From Hyphomonas neptunium ATCC 15444 (GTDB taxonomy: Bacteria; Pseudomonadota; Alphaproteobacteria; Caulobacterales; Hyphomonadaceae): a stretch of DNA of 64,000 nt. The stretch covers positions 1,488,001-1,552,000 of the forward strand of contig NC_008358.1 in the NCBI RefSeq assembly GCF_000013025.1, given 5' to 3'. The notes under the pieces are model-generated. The model was not told the origin of the DNA, did no database searches, and worked only from the letters and a program-made list of their open reading frames with translations. The translations under genes and the position numbers were made by a program. Below, piece after piece: positions 36,026-44,578 of the stretch (its first letter is position 1; the number at the start of each line of letters is the position of its first letter).

Positions 36026-36066
36026 TGTTTGCGTCCTTCTTGGTTCTGGTCATGGAGTTCAGCCGC

Positions 36067-37185
36067 TTACTCAGCCGAAGGTTTGAAGCGGAGGACTGCC
36101 TTGATGACGCGGCCGGCAGCGACATCTTCGAATGCCTGGTTGATGTCGGCGAAATCGTAAAAAGTGATGAGCCGGTCGAAGGGGAAACGGCCGCTGCGAT
36201 AGAGGCCAATCAGCTCGGGAATCATCAGTGCCGGTACAGCGTCACCCTGGATGATGCCCTGGAGTGTCTGCCCGAGGGTCAGGCGGGAGGCGTCCACAAC
36301 GGCCCCAGAATGGTCGTTGAAGGCGACGAACCCGAAATGGCCCATTGGCGCGAGCGCCGCAATTCCGGCATCAAGGTTTGATGCCCGCCCGCTGGTGTCG
36401 AGCACAAACTCGATGCCGCGCGGCTCGATCTGCCGGATCGCAGCGGCGATGTTTTTATTGCTGGCTGCATTGATGACATGCGTCGCGCCCAGTTCCCCCG
36501 CCAGCTCCAGCCTCCCGGCGTTCACGTCGATGGCGATGACGGTCATCGCGTCTGCAATCCTGGCGGCCATGATCGCGGCAAGGCCGACCGCGCCGACGCC
36601 GAAGATCGCAACCGTGGCGCCGACCGGGACTTTCAACGCCTTGAGGATCGCCCCCGCGCCGGTCTGCATGCCGCAACCAAGAGGTCCGAGGATCTCCAGG
36701 GGAATGTCGGAGGGAACCTTGATGGTGTTGCGCTGGTGGGCGAGCGCATAGGTGGCAAACGAGGACTGACCGAAGAAGTGAGCATGGAGCCTGTCCGGAC
36801 CCTCGCGCCGGATCCCTGTGGAGCCATCCAGTCTCGCGCCTGCGAAGTTGGCCTCCCAGACTTTGTCACAATAGGCCGCATGAGAGGACAGGCATGGCTT
36901 GCACTGTCCGCAGGCGTGAAAGGACAGGACGACGTGATCTCCGGCTTTCACGTGGGTGACAGCCGATCCGACCCGTTCCACCACGCCTGCACCCTCATGA
37001 CCGAGGATTGCCGGTAACGGTGCCGGAATTGATTGTTGGCGCACATGCGCGTCGGTTGCGCAGATACCTGTTGCCACCATACGGACGATCACTTCATCCG
37101 GCCGGGGCGCATCAAGGGTGATATCTTGTATAACGAAGGGATCATCGGTCCGTTCGATTACGGCAGCCTGCGCTTTTTTTGTCAT
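36067..37185 (-). CDS. Zinc-dependent NAD(P) alcohol dehydrogenase (aryl-alcohol dehydrogenase-like)
   Basis: 372 residues. Medium-chain dehydrogenase with catalytic zinc ligands (GICATDAH, GHEGAG) and structural zinc loop CGQCKPCLSSHAAYC. The cofactor-binding motif is FGVGAVGLAA. The long lobe and LYRSGRFPFDRLITFYDFADI near the end resemble aryl-alcohol/benzyl-alcohol dehydrogenases. It interconverts an alcohol and an aldehyde in the cytoplasm. First gene of an operon with the MBL hydrolase; divergent from a LysR gene. Confidence 0.9.
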   Translation of the reverse strand: MTKKAQAAVIERTDDPFVIQDITLDAPRPDEVIVRMVATGICATDAHVRQQSIPAPLPAILGHEGAGVVERVGSAVTHVKAGDHVVLSFHACGQCKPCLSSHAAYCDKVWEANFAGARLDGSTGIRREGPDRLHAHFFGQSSFATYALAHQRNTIKVPSDIPLEILGPLGCGMQTGAGAILKALKVPVGATVAIFGVGAVGLAAIMAARIADAMTVIAIDVNAGRLELAGELGATHVINAASNKNIAAAIRQIEPRGIEFVLDTSGRASNLDAGIAALAPMGHFGFVAFNDHSGAVVDASRLTLGQTLQGIIQGDAVPALMIPELIGLYRSGRFPFDRLITFYDFADINQAFEDVAAGRVIKAVLRFKPSAE

Positions 37186-37280
37186 GCAGGCTTCTCACAA
37201 AAGCGCTTATAATCAGGGACTTTTGATTTTTTCATCGGCGGTCTCCGTCGAGTTTTGACGCGAGCGTGCAGCGGATGTTT

Positions 37281-37323
37281 CTGCAAACCTTTCACCGGAA
37301 ATACCCATTCGGTAGTTTTGCAG
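37281..37323. promoter_or_regulatory. Candidate LysR binding site, inverted repeat
   Basis: CTGCAAAC-C at 37281-37289 faces GTTTTGCAG at 37315-37323 (eight of nine paired) in the divergent region between the alcohol dehydrogenase and LysR genes. Placement fits LysR autoregulation; the spacer of 25 bases is longer than the usual T-N11-A box. Confidence 0.35.
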
Positions 37324-37354
37324 TAGCCGCTAAAGATGAGACTGGGAGTTGCTG

Positions 37355-38254
37355 ATGCCGGAACCCGCGCCTGTTGACCTGCTGGATGTGACCTCGTTCG
37401 TTCGGGTTGTGGAAACCGGCAGTATTGCCAATGCAGCGGCACGCCTCGGCATCGCCAAGTCAATCGTAAGCCGCCGGGTCAGCCGCCTCGAGGCGGTGCT
37501 CGGCGCTCAGTTGCTGACCCGGACTCCCAAGGGCACGACGCCAACAGATATCGGCCGGGAATATTACGCCCGCGCCGAGGCGGGCCTGATGGAACTTGAG
37601 TCGGCTCAGGAGGTCGTCAGCAAGCTGACGGGCGAGGTTTCAGGGCTTCTTCGCGTCCAGGTCCAGACGGCCTTTGGCGAATTCGTGTTCGCGCCTTTGC
37701 TTGCAGAGTTTGCCCGGCTCCATCCGCAGGTTCAGTTCGATATCCGGTTCGAGGACCGTCAGGTAAACATGACCGATGAGGCCTATGATGTCGCGATCTG
37801 GCCTGGCCCCGCCTCGGACCCGATGCTTGTCACCCGGAAAATTGCCGGGATCCGGTGGGCTGTTGTCGCCAGCCCGGCCTACCTCGATGCGCGAGGGCGT
37901 CCGGCGACGCCGGCTGACCTGTCAGCCCACGACGCCCTGCTGCACGGTCTGGATTCCGGTATCTGGCACCTGCAAGGTTCAGATGGCTGGGAGCATGTGC
38001 GCATGAACTCCCGATTCCGTGCTGACAACGGCCATATGTTGCTGACCGCGGCGCGCGCGGATCTGGGCCTGGCCCTGGTCCCGATGTTTATGGTCGAGGA
38101 GCTGTTGGGGCAGGGGGAACTGGAGGCGGTCCTGCCTGCATTCCCGCACGCCTGGCCCGATCTGCACATCTTCATGCCGCCCCAGCGCGCTGGCATCGCG
38201 AGAGTGCGTGCCCTCGTGAAGTTCCTGTATCAAAAGCTGGATGGGGAGGTGTGA
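37355..38254 (+). CDS. LysR-family transcriptional regulator
   Basis: 299 residues from ATG 37355, six bases after GGGAG; an in-frame TTG at 37349 is less likely. Helix-turn-helix in the first 60 residues (SIANAAARLGIAKSIVSRRVSRLE), then an effector-binding domain with PTPADLSAHDALLHG-like segment. Of the CrgA/YafC-like subgroup that binds aromatic or quinone-related ligands. Divergent from the alcohol dehydrogenase-MBL operon, its probable target. Confidence 0.9.
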   Translation: MPEPAPVDLLDVTSFVRVVETGSIANAAARLGIAKSIVSRRVSRLEAVLGAQLLTRTPKGTTPTDIGREYYARAEAGLMELESAQEVVSKLTGEVSGLLRVQVQTAFGEFVFAPLLAEFARLHPQVQFDIRFEDRQVNMTDEAYDVAIWPGPASDPMLVTRKIAGIRWAVVASPAYLDARGRPATPADLSAHDALLHGLDSGIWHLQGSDGWEHVRMNSRFRADNGHMLLTAARADLGLALVPMFMVEELLGQGELEAVLPAFPHAWPDLHIFMPPQRAGIARVRALVKFLYQKLDGEV

Positions 38255-38747
38255 GCGGGGGGCTGCCACGTGACCGCGAAGCGCAGACCGATGCATTCGT
38301 CGGCTACTCCATCATCAGCGCTATCACGAGGACCTGAGAAACCTAACCCTCAATGGGTTCAGGCGTGTCACTCGCGCCAAACCTGGCGAGCTATCTTGTT
38401 GATGTTTACGAAAAGGAATCGGATCGGGAACCGCGGCTGTTTTCAAAGAATATATGCGATGCTGGGAAGTCTGACCTGACTATTTGACCACGCTCCACTG
38501 AGGGTCCCGAGGGGAGGCAACCAGGCTGGTATTGCCTCGGGGTCAATTAACTCTCGCTGTTTGTGGCAATTCCGTCCGCCCACGTCTATCGACGCCTATA
38601 ACGCGCATCAGACATATCGTTTGCGTCCTGAATGGCGTTCGGCCGATCGTCTGAAAAATGCTGAACATTTTGCTGCACAAACTGCTACACAGAGAATTTG
38701 GTATGTATAATAAAAACAAAAGGTTATATCGGAAACTTGGCGGTGAA

Positions 38748-38767
38748 GAATCCCTCCCTCTCCGCCA
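38748..38767 (+). repeat. Sequence resembling the 3' end of a tRNA-Ser gene (candidate att scar)
   Basis: GAATCCCTCCCTCTCCGCCA corresponds to the T-arm/acceptor 3' end plus CCA-like ending common in bacterial tRNA-Ser genes. The 60 bases upstream do not fold into the rest of a tRNA. Integrases of genomic islands and phages target this part of tRNA-Ser genes, leaving such a copy at the far end of the insert. Confidence 0.5.
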
Positions 38768-38780
38768 CACCCCCCCTCAT

Positions 38781-38801
38781 TAGTGCATTTGCTAGTGCAT
38801 T
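38781..38801 (+). repeat. Two direct repeats TAGTGCATT, 12 bases apart
   Basis: TAGTGCATT at 38781-38789 and again at 38793-38801, right next to the tRNA-like 20-mer. Closely spaced short repeats beside an att core can be arm-type binding sites of an integrase or excisionase. Confidence 0.5.
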
Positions 38802-39233
38802 CCCGTCCGTCGCTCGGCCTGAAACGATCTGTAACCGGACGATCCGGAAAAGGCGCGATCGTGTCAATAACCTTATGATTCTGTTGAACTAATCTGGGCC
38901 AGATGAAACGCTGTGAAACAACGGCTTACGGTTCTTCCTCTCCCTCGTCCATCAACGTGGCGCGACTCACTAAGCCTATCTGCATCACCATCTGCAACAG
39001 TTTCATGTGTGGCGGGAAAAGAAATCAAGAGGCTGCAACCATTACCAGCGACCTGCACCCCGAACGCAGCGTCAGGACGCAGGTCACGGTCTACCGGCCC
39101 CTTTGTTCGGCTCCACGGTCCTTTCAGGGACCTGGACAGTTCAGATCACAACCGCTGTTCTGGACTTGCGTGCGTAAGCCACGGATACTCTCTGATACAC
39201 ACAAGGGTTTTTATCGGTTGAGTGGAGTGGGAC

Positions 39234-39800
39234 ATGTCCAGAGCGATCAGAAAAGCGGTTCCGGATCAGGCCCAGCGGGACCAAAGCTGCCGGCACAAGC
39301 TGTCCGCCGAAGCCTATGACCTGCTGCGCGCCATCGCATCGCGACAACTGCGGGGGCAGAGGCCAGGCGCGACCCTGAACACCACGCTTGTTGTCCATGA
39401 AGCCTGGATGAAGCTGTCCTACGACGAAAACCGGCAGTTCGTTGACGAGGATCATTTCCTCGCCACGGCTTCAAGGGCGATGCGCCAGATCCTTGTTGAT
39501 CATGTCCGCCGCAAGCTGGCGGAGAAGAGAGGCGCTGGCGCTGTTCATGTGCCGATCGAGGGGCAGCAGGTCGCTGAACCCGATGCAGAAGTCCAACTCA
39601 TGGATGTAGAGGCTGCGCTGGTTCGACTGGCGCAGCACGCCCCCGAACTTGAGCAGATTGTCGAGTGCCGCTTTTTTGCGGGTTACACCGTCAACGAGAC
39701 GGCCCGAATTCTTGGGCGGCCGGTTCGTTCAGTCGAACGCGACTGGTCCCGAGCGAAGACTTACCTTGCTGCCTATCTGAAGTCGGAGGCGAACAACTGA
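39234..39800 (+). CDS. ECF-type sigma factor (TIGR02999-like)
   Basis: 188 residues from ATG 39234; an in-frame start 12 bases upstream is possible. Region 2: LNTTLVVHEAWMKLSYDEN and HFLATASRAMRQILVDHVRRK; region 4: VECRFFAGYTVNETARILGRPVRSVERDWSRAKTYL (two parts). This is the TIGR02999 kind of ECF sigma factor, which in many genomes is paired with a membrane Ser/Thr kinase rather than an anti-sigma factor. That is exactly the case here: the next gene, about 100 bases on, is such a kinase. No zinc anti-sigma gene is present. Probably starts transcription of the following cluster. Confidence 0.88.
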   Translation: MSRAIRKAVPDQAQRDQSCRHKLSAEAYDLLRAIASRQLRGQRPGATLNTTLVVHEAWMKLSYDENRQFVDEDHFLATASRAMRQILVDHVRRKLAEKRGAGAVHVPIEGQQVAEPDAEVQLMDVEAALVRLAQHAPELEQIVECRFFAGYTVNETARILGRPVRSVERDWSRAKTYLAAYLKSEANN

Positions 39801-39902
39801 GTGGCGGAATTCGAGGCCCCGTGCCGTTAAGCACTGTGCTGCACGGAGAGCAGCAGAATTCAGTGCAGCGCAGGGATTGGCGCAGTTCGAGGGTGGAGCG
39901 CG

Positions 39903-42389
39903 ATGAAACACATCGAGGCGATTTGGGATCGACTTGATGCCGCGTTCGCCGCCGCACTCGATCTGCCGCCCGAAAGTCGCCAGCCATGGCTTGAGGAGAC
40001 GCTGTCCGATGATCCCGAGACTCTGCAGGCCATAAAGGCCTTGCTAGAGGTTGAGACCGAGAGCGCCGAGCAGTTCGACCGTCTCGAGGATATCAGGGAC
40101 CGTCTCCTCGCTGAACTCTCTGGAACGTCAAAGGAGGCAAGCGAGGGCCTTCAGGTTGGCGCGGTGTGCGGCGCCTGGAAAGTTGCCGGACGTTTGGGTG
40201 ACGGCGGCTCGTCCGTCGTCTATGAGGTCGAAAGAGCGGACGGACGGTATGAGCAGAGATGTGCTCTCAAGGTCATCCGGTCCGATCATGCGGGACGTAG
40301 CACTGACGGATTCCTGAGAGAGCGGCGAATTCTTTCCGCGCTCGACCATCCGGGGATCGTCCGCATCCTCGATGCGGGGGAAACGGAAACCGGCGCGCCA
40401 TGGCTTGTTATGGATCTCGTGAGGGGCCGCAACATCGCCGACCATTGCCGCCATGCCGGGCTCTCGCTGAACGAGCGGCTGCGGTTGGTTATGGAGGTTG
40501 CCGAGGCGCTGCAGTCCGCCCATTCGCGGCTGATCATTCACCGAGACATCAAGCCTGACAACATCGTGGTGTCGAAGGATGGAAGGCCGCGCCTGCTGGA
40601 CTTTGGTGTCGCAAGCCTGATGAACGGAGAGGACAACCGTTCAGCCCCCGCGGCGATGACACCGAACTACGCCTCGCCGGAGCAGCGCTTCTTTCAGGAG
40701 GTGACAACGGCCAGCGATATCTACCAGCTTGGACGGGTGCTGCACGAGGTATGCGAACCGTGTCATCCGCTTCGCCCACAGGTTCAGGCGGTCATAGACG
40801 AGGCGACCCATCAGGAACCCGGCGCAAGATACCAGACCGCCGCTGGCTTTGCCGAGGACCTGCGCCGCGTCATTGCCGGTGATCCTCCACTTGCAAGACC
40901 CGAGACGCCTATGGAAATGGTCAGGCGCCTGATCTGGCGCCACAAAGCGCTGACCGGCCTCGCAGCTGTGCTTGTGCTCTCGGTCGGGGCTTGGGTGGTC
41001 ACCCTCAATGTTCACGCCAGGCAACTTGACGAGCAGCGTTCGCTGGCACTGGCCGCAGCAGATCGGGCCGAACGAGGCCGCACGGTGCTTCTTGACCTGT
41101 TCCGGCGGATGGATCCTATCCAGACGGATGGGTCGGCGTCGCTGCCGGGCGGCATTCAGGACATCGTCGGGCCGGTTCTGGCCAATGTGCGCGAGCAGCT
41201 TTCAGATGATTCTCCGCTTCAGGCTGAACTCCTTGCTTGGGCCGCATCGCTGAGCGAGCGTGCGGCTGATGAGGATCAGGCGAGGATTTATCTGACGGAG
41301 GCGATCGACCTTCTGGATCAGGCGGGAAGTGCCGACACCAGCATCCATGCCGACCTCATTGCCTATCGCGGTACGCTTTCCATTGGCGTCGGCGACTACG
41401 CCAGCGGGGAAGCTGACATTTTCAAGGCGCTTGCCGTTGCCAGACGGGCCCCGGTCGATGACAGGTTTGCCCTCTCGGTAATTGTCAGGGCCGCTCTCTC
41501 CCGGAATGGTCAGTGGGCCGAGCAGGCGTTGCTGTTTGAAGAGGCGCTGTCCAGGCTTGGGGCGGGGGCGGCAAACTCGGAGATCGAGGTTCGTTCAGGA
41601 CTTGGACGGGCTTACCTGGAGCTCGGTCGCATGGACGAAGGCAAACGACAGGTCGACATGGCGCTTGTCCGGGCAGAGGCGGTTTACGGGAGCGATCATC
41701 CGCGCCTCGCCCTGCCGCTGTCGGTCAAGGGGCAATACCTGAGACGCCAGGGCGACATGGAAGCGGCGATCGAGGCCGGTCGCCGCGCCTATGAGCTGTC
41801 GCGTGCCGCGTTCGGCGCGGGGTACAAGTCGACCCTTTCCCACCAGAACAATCTGGCGCTGGCGCTGGCGGATGCGGGGCAGCTTGATGAGGCCGCGACC
41901 CTCCTTCTGGGGTTGGCGGAAACCTATGCCAGGCTCGATAGCGACAGTTCGCTTCGCGCCGGAGAGGCCTTTCAAAACCTTGCGACCATTCAGATGCGCG
42001 CCGGGCGCTATGAAGATGCGCTCAATTCGCTGGAGCGGGCGGCGACATCGCTGAACGAGTCTCTTCCCGGCGATGCCCCGCGCCGGTATTTTCCGGCGCT
42101 TACAAGCTCTGAAGCGCTGCTCGAACTCGGGCGGTTCGATCAGGCGAAAGTGCAGGCCGAGGCCGCATTTAACGGGCTCTCTGCAACCCTTCCAGCGGGG
42201 CATTTCGCGATCGAGATTGCACGTTGCCGGGTTGGTATCGCCCTGATCGGGCAGGGCCTGCGCGATCAGGGCGAACCTCTCGTCTTGAGGGCCCTGGACG
42301 GGCTGTCGAATTCGGCAGCTGTACCACAGCGCCACTATACGTCCTGCGCCGAAGCCGAGCTGGAAGGCAGACTTCGCACAACTCCCTGA
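39903..42389 (+). CDS. Transmembrane Ser/Thr protein kinase with TPR-like C-terminal region
   Basis: 828 residues. After a short N-terminal helical segment the kinase domain spans about 90-330: glycine loop GDGGSS (99-104), lysine in CALKVI (Lys123), HRDIKPDN (213-220), DFG 233-235, and SPE at 258-260 in place of APE. One membrane helix at about 350-368. Residues about 375-828 are helical repeats resembling tetratricopeptide units, predicted periplasmic. The architecture is that of a sensor kinase whose outer part binds a partner. Signal transmission to the ECF sigma factor by phosphorylation is a reasonable hypothesis. Confidence 0.9.
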   Translation: MKHIEAIWDRLDAAFAAALDLPPESRQPWLEETLSDDPETLQAIKALLEVETESAEQFDRLEDIRDRLLAELSGTSKEASEGLQVGAVCGAWKVAGRLGDGGSSVVYEVERADGRYEQRCALKVIRSDHAGRSTDGFLRERRILSALDHPGIVRILDAGETETGAPWLVMDLVRGRNIADHCRHAGLSLNERLRLVMEVAEALQSAHSRLIIHRDIKPDNIVVSKDGRPRLLDFGVASLMNGEDNRSAPAAMTPNYASPEQRFFQEVTTASDIYQLGRVLHEVCEPCHPLRPQVQAVIDEATHQEPGARYQTAAGFAEDLRRVIAGDPPLARPETPMEMVRRLIWRHKALTGLAAVLVLSVGAWVVTLNVHARQLDEQRSLALAAADRAERGRTVLLDLFRRMDPIQTDGSASLPGGIQDIVGPVLANVREQLSDDSPLQAELLAWAASLSERAADEDQARIYLTEAIDLLDQAGSADTSIHADLIAYRGTLSIGVGDYASGEADIFKALAVARRAPVDDRFALSVIVRAALSRNGQWAEQALLFEEALSRLGAGAANSEIEVRSGLGRAYLELGRMDEGKRQVDMALVRAEAVYGSDHPRLALPLSVKGQYLRRQGDMEAAIEAGRRAYELSRAAFGAGYKSTLSHQNNLALALADAGQLDEAATLLLGLAETYARLDSDSSLRAGEAFQNLATIQMRAGRYEDALNSLERAATSLNESLPGDAPRRYFPALTSSEALLELGRFDQAKVQAEAAFNGLSATLPAGHFAIEIARCRVGIALIGQGLRDQGEPLVLRALDGLSNSAAVPQRHYTSCAEAELEGRLRTTP

Positions 42390-42415
42390 AACTGGGTGGC
42401 GGGAAACCACCCGCA

Positions 42416-42442
42416 TTTGCGTTGAAGCCTCAGAAGGGAAAG
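42416..42442 (+). promoter_or_regulatory. Motif TTTGCGTTGAAG + GGGAAAG, copy 1
   Basis: TTTGCGTTGAAG (42416-42427), 8 bases, GGGAAAG (42436-42442). The same two blocks with a 7-base gap lie upstream of the 1042-residue protein gene (46088-46113). It lies in the 124-base gap before the LPGDMY protein gene. Role unknown. Confidence 0.4.
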
Positions 42443-42513
42443 TTGGAACCAACAGTTCCGGGCGTTTTCCCGAACGGTGCCGCCGCCAAGTCGGCGCAAC
42501 GCAACTGGAGGCA

Positions 42514-42867
42514 ATGCGCGTGATCAGATTAATCGCACTCATTCTTGGTGTCGCTGCGGTGACGTTATTCGCCGAGGCTCAGTCGGCAGGTCGGAAGTCG
42601 GGATCATCCGAGGCCGTTGAAGAGCGGGAACGGGGTCTGGGAGCGACATCGTCGCAAGGCGAGGCGAAGCCGAAACGCGGCGCGTCGGCCACAAGTGAAC
42701 TCCGCCGCGGAGAAAAGCCCTCTGAAGCCAGAACGCTTCCAGGTGACATGTATGAACCTCGGAGCCTCGATCCGGAAACGCTGCCTGGCGACATGTACGA
42801 CACTGCGAAGCCGGATCAGACGAAGCTTCCAGGCGACATGTACCAGAAACCCGAACCACAAGGGTGA
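42514..42867 (+). CDS. Exported small protein with three LPGDMY repeats
   Basis: 117 residues. Signal peptide (IRLIALILGVAAVTLFAEAQ), a charged low-complexity middle (about 25-70), then LPGDMY at 75-80, 90-95 and 105-110: an exact 15-residue period, each preceded by a residue and followed by a short acidic/proline segment. The three copies differ in codons (CTTCCAGGTGACATG, CTGCCTGGCGACATG, CTTCCAGGCGACATG), so selection at protein level is likely. I know no family with this motif. GGAGG lies only two bases before this ATG, so GTG 42520 may be the true start. Confidence 0.7.
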   Translation: MRVIRLIALILGVAAVTLFAEAQSAGRKSGSSEAVEERERGLGATSSQGEAKPKRGASATSELRRGEKPSEARTLPGDMYEPRSLDPETLPGDMYDTAKPDQTKLPGDMYQKPEPQG

Positions 42868-42922
42868 TCCTGCGTCGCCGCTTGGCAGATATCGAGAGTC
42901 CTGAAGAAAGGGGTTGGAAAGC

Positions 42923-43399
42923 ATGACCAGAAATTTTGTCGTCGCCGCCGGCATTGGCGTGTTCATTCTGTCGGCCTGTCAGGCCACGGGCGTGAAAGCC
43001 GGCAGTGTCGATGTCGTGCCTCAGCTGGGGTCGGAAGTGGTTTTCTCGCCTCGTGTACTTGAGCGGGACGGTTACTGTCTGGCCGGCTTTGCGGTGACCT
43101 ATCCGGAGGATGTCGCGCCGCACAAACGCCAGATCCGCGTCACGACCCGATGGTCGGGGGATGTCGTCGACTATCCGCTGCCGATTCCGCCGCTCGGAGG
43201 GCCTGACCGTTACACGGAGAATGGCGATGGAACCGTCACCTTCAATGGCATGGTCACCGACAGCATCATGGCGTGCGATCCTGAACTGGCGGCGCGCACG
43301 CTGGCGATCGGTCCCTGTGTTGAAGGCGCGTGCGTGGCGGCCCGCTTCGTTGCGAACGCGCAGACCGCCGGGCTCGGGATCGACGAGGCTGAATACTGA
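42923..43399 (+). CDS. Predicted lipoprotein of unknown function
   Basis: 158 residues from ATG 42923. Signal with lipobox LSAC (Cys about 18) places it in a membrane. The mature part contains several cysteines (GYCLAGF, ACDPEL, GPCVEGACV) that may form disulphides, and a beta-rich central part (RQIRVTTRWSGDVVDYPLPIP). I do not recognise it. It lies 55 bases after the LPGDMY protein gene and 68 before the next lipoprotein gene, so probably one transcript. Confidence 0.7.
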   Translation: MTRNFVVAAGIGVFILSACQATGVKAGSVDVVPQLGSEVVFSPRVLERDGYCLAGFAVTYPEDVAPHKRQIRVTTRWSGDVVDYPLPIPPLGGPDRYTENGDGTVTFNGMVTDSIMACDPELAARTLAIGPCVEGACVAARFVANAQTAGLGIDEAEY

Positions 43400-43467
43400 T
43401 GCCGACCGCACGTTTCACAGATTATCGGGCGACAGCTGTGCCCCCATTCGAGCGGAGGAATTCCATC

Positions 43468-43932
43468 ATGGCCGACACTCCAGAACGGCGTCGCCGGGTG
43501 CGATGCCTGGGAACCATTTCCCTCGCGGTCAGCATGCAAGCGCTGGTGGCCTGTGGTCAGGCGGAACCGGAAAGCGGCAAGTTCAGAGGGACACTGGACA
43601 GCGCAAGCTGCACAATCCTCGAGACCTTGCTGGAGGATATCGAGCGCGGTCTGGATGATGTCGCACAGGGCACGGGCAGCCGTCGGCCGACCTCGGGCGT
43701 CGCTGTCTATGCCAAGGAAGCGCGCGACATCGCTGCGGACGGAGCCCTGCCAACCGTCGTGGAAGATGCCTTGTTCGCGATCAGGGCAGAAGCATCATCC
43801 AAGTACTTCTTTGCAGAGGGGGCAGCTGTGTTTCTGGAGCAGGGTCTGATCATCGAGGAGGCCATGCCGAAAGTGTGCCGGGGAAGTGCCACACCGGGGC
43901 TCGGACGGTTTTCCGGAACCTTTGGCGAATGA
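43468..43932 (+). CDS. Predicted lipoprotein of unknown function
   Basis: 154 residues from ATG 43468, well preceded by GGAGGAA; the frame further upstream is not homologous. Lipobox LVAC (about residue 29) after an arginine-rich start. Mature part is helical with two cysteines (SASCTILETLLEDIERGL, MPKVCRGS), no catalytic motif. Unrecognised. Same strand and spacing as the flanking lipoprotein genes. Confidence 0.68.
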   Translation: MADTPERRRRVRCLGTISLAVSMQALVACGQAEPESGKFRGTLDSASCTILETLLEDIERGLDDVAQGTGSRRPTSGVAVYAKEARDIAADGALPTVVEDALFAIRAEASSKYFFAEGAAVFLEQGLIIEEAMPKVCRGSATPGLGRFSGTFGE

Positions 43933-43946
43933 TGGGGTGGCGTATC

Positions 43947-44510
43947 ATGATGAGCTTGCGAAAAGTGCGGGGCGGTCTTCGTAACTCGGGACTGATCTTC
44001 CTGGCCGGAAGCGCATTGTCTCTCGCTGCGGCCTGTTCTGACAGGTCAGCGCCTGAGACATCTGAAGGGAGCGCTGCGCAACCGCAGGCGGCGGAGTGCG
44101 GCGGGCTGCTGAGCCGGTCCGACATCGAGGAGGCGTTTGGCGGTGCGCTGTCGGTTCAGAGCACCACGGTGGCCGCGATGGGAAGCGAAGTCGCCGGATG
44201 CCTCATCATGATCGAGGAAGGCATCAACAACCGTCTGAACCTGACGGTCGGTGATGCGGAGGATTATCAGACCCGCAAGGACTCCCAGTCGCGTCAGACC
44301 GGTGGAACCCGGGAAACCTTCGATGCCGGCGCAGAGGCGCAGATCTACAACGGGATATACGCGATCGCGCTGCTGGAAGATGGCCGGTCCATCACGATCG
44401 GGCTGTCGCAGAAAGCGGTGGAAGAAGAAATCCTGCTCACACCAGACCAGAGCGGGGCTGGAATCAAGCTCCTGACAGAACGTGTCGTGAGCCGCCTCGA
44501 AGCCCGCTGA
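43947..44510 (+). CDS. Predicted lipoprotein, paralogue of the convergent lipoprotein at 44579
   Basis: 187 residues from ATG 43947 (GGGGTGG upstream). Lipobox AAAC near residue 29. Mature part: CGGLLSRSDIEEAFGGALSV, later a cysteine in GCLIMI, QTRKDSQSRQ and AEAQIYNG, ending LLTERVVSRLEAR. The order C-(x)-D/E-AFGG, central C, arginine-tyrosine-rich helix and final 'TE/QxxxxRL' is shared with the lipoprotein encoded on the opposite strand. DUF3558-like in general plan. Last gene of the rightward run, ended by a UUCG hairpin. Confidence 0.7.
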   Translation: MMSLRKVRGGLRNSGLIFLAGSALSLAAACSDRSAPETSEGSAAQPQAAECGGLLSRSDIEEAFGGALSVQSTTVAAMGSEVAGCLIMIEEGINNRLNLTVGDAEDYQTRKDSQSRQTGGTRETFDAGAEAQIYNGIYAIALLEDGRSITIGLSQKAVEEEILLTPDQSGAGIKLLTERVVSRLEAR

Positions 44511-44544
44511 CATGCAGATAAAGCCTCAGGCTGGGTGGCCTTGC

Positions 44545-44573
44545 GGGGGGGCATTCGTGCCCCCCGTTTTTTT
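44545..44573. terminator. Terminator with UUCG loop between convergent lipoprotein genes
   Basis: GGGGGGGCA-TTCG-TGCCCCCC with seven T after it. The very stable UUCG tetraloop and the T-run on the plus strand end the rightward run; the minus-strand gene ends six bases further on, so it may serve both. Confidence 0.88.
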
Positions 44574-44578
44574 CGCCA

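Larger units (their letters stand above)
38255..39233. other. Gene-free region of about 1 kb, candidate island boundary
   Basis: No gene with a family motif on either strand, and A+T rises locally (about 38,690-38,760). It contains the tRNA-Ser-like 20-mer and the short direct repeats listed separately. No integrase gene is present. The stretch just before 39,234 should hold the promoter of the sigma factor gene; no clear -35/-10 pair stands out. Confidence 0.5.

Noticed and set aside
38700-38770. Complete tRNA-Ser gene
   Set aside because: Only the 3' 20 bases fit; no D-arm, anticodon arm or variable arm can be drawn upstream.
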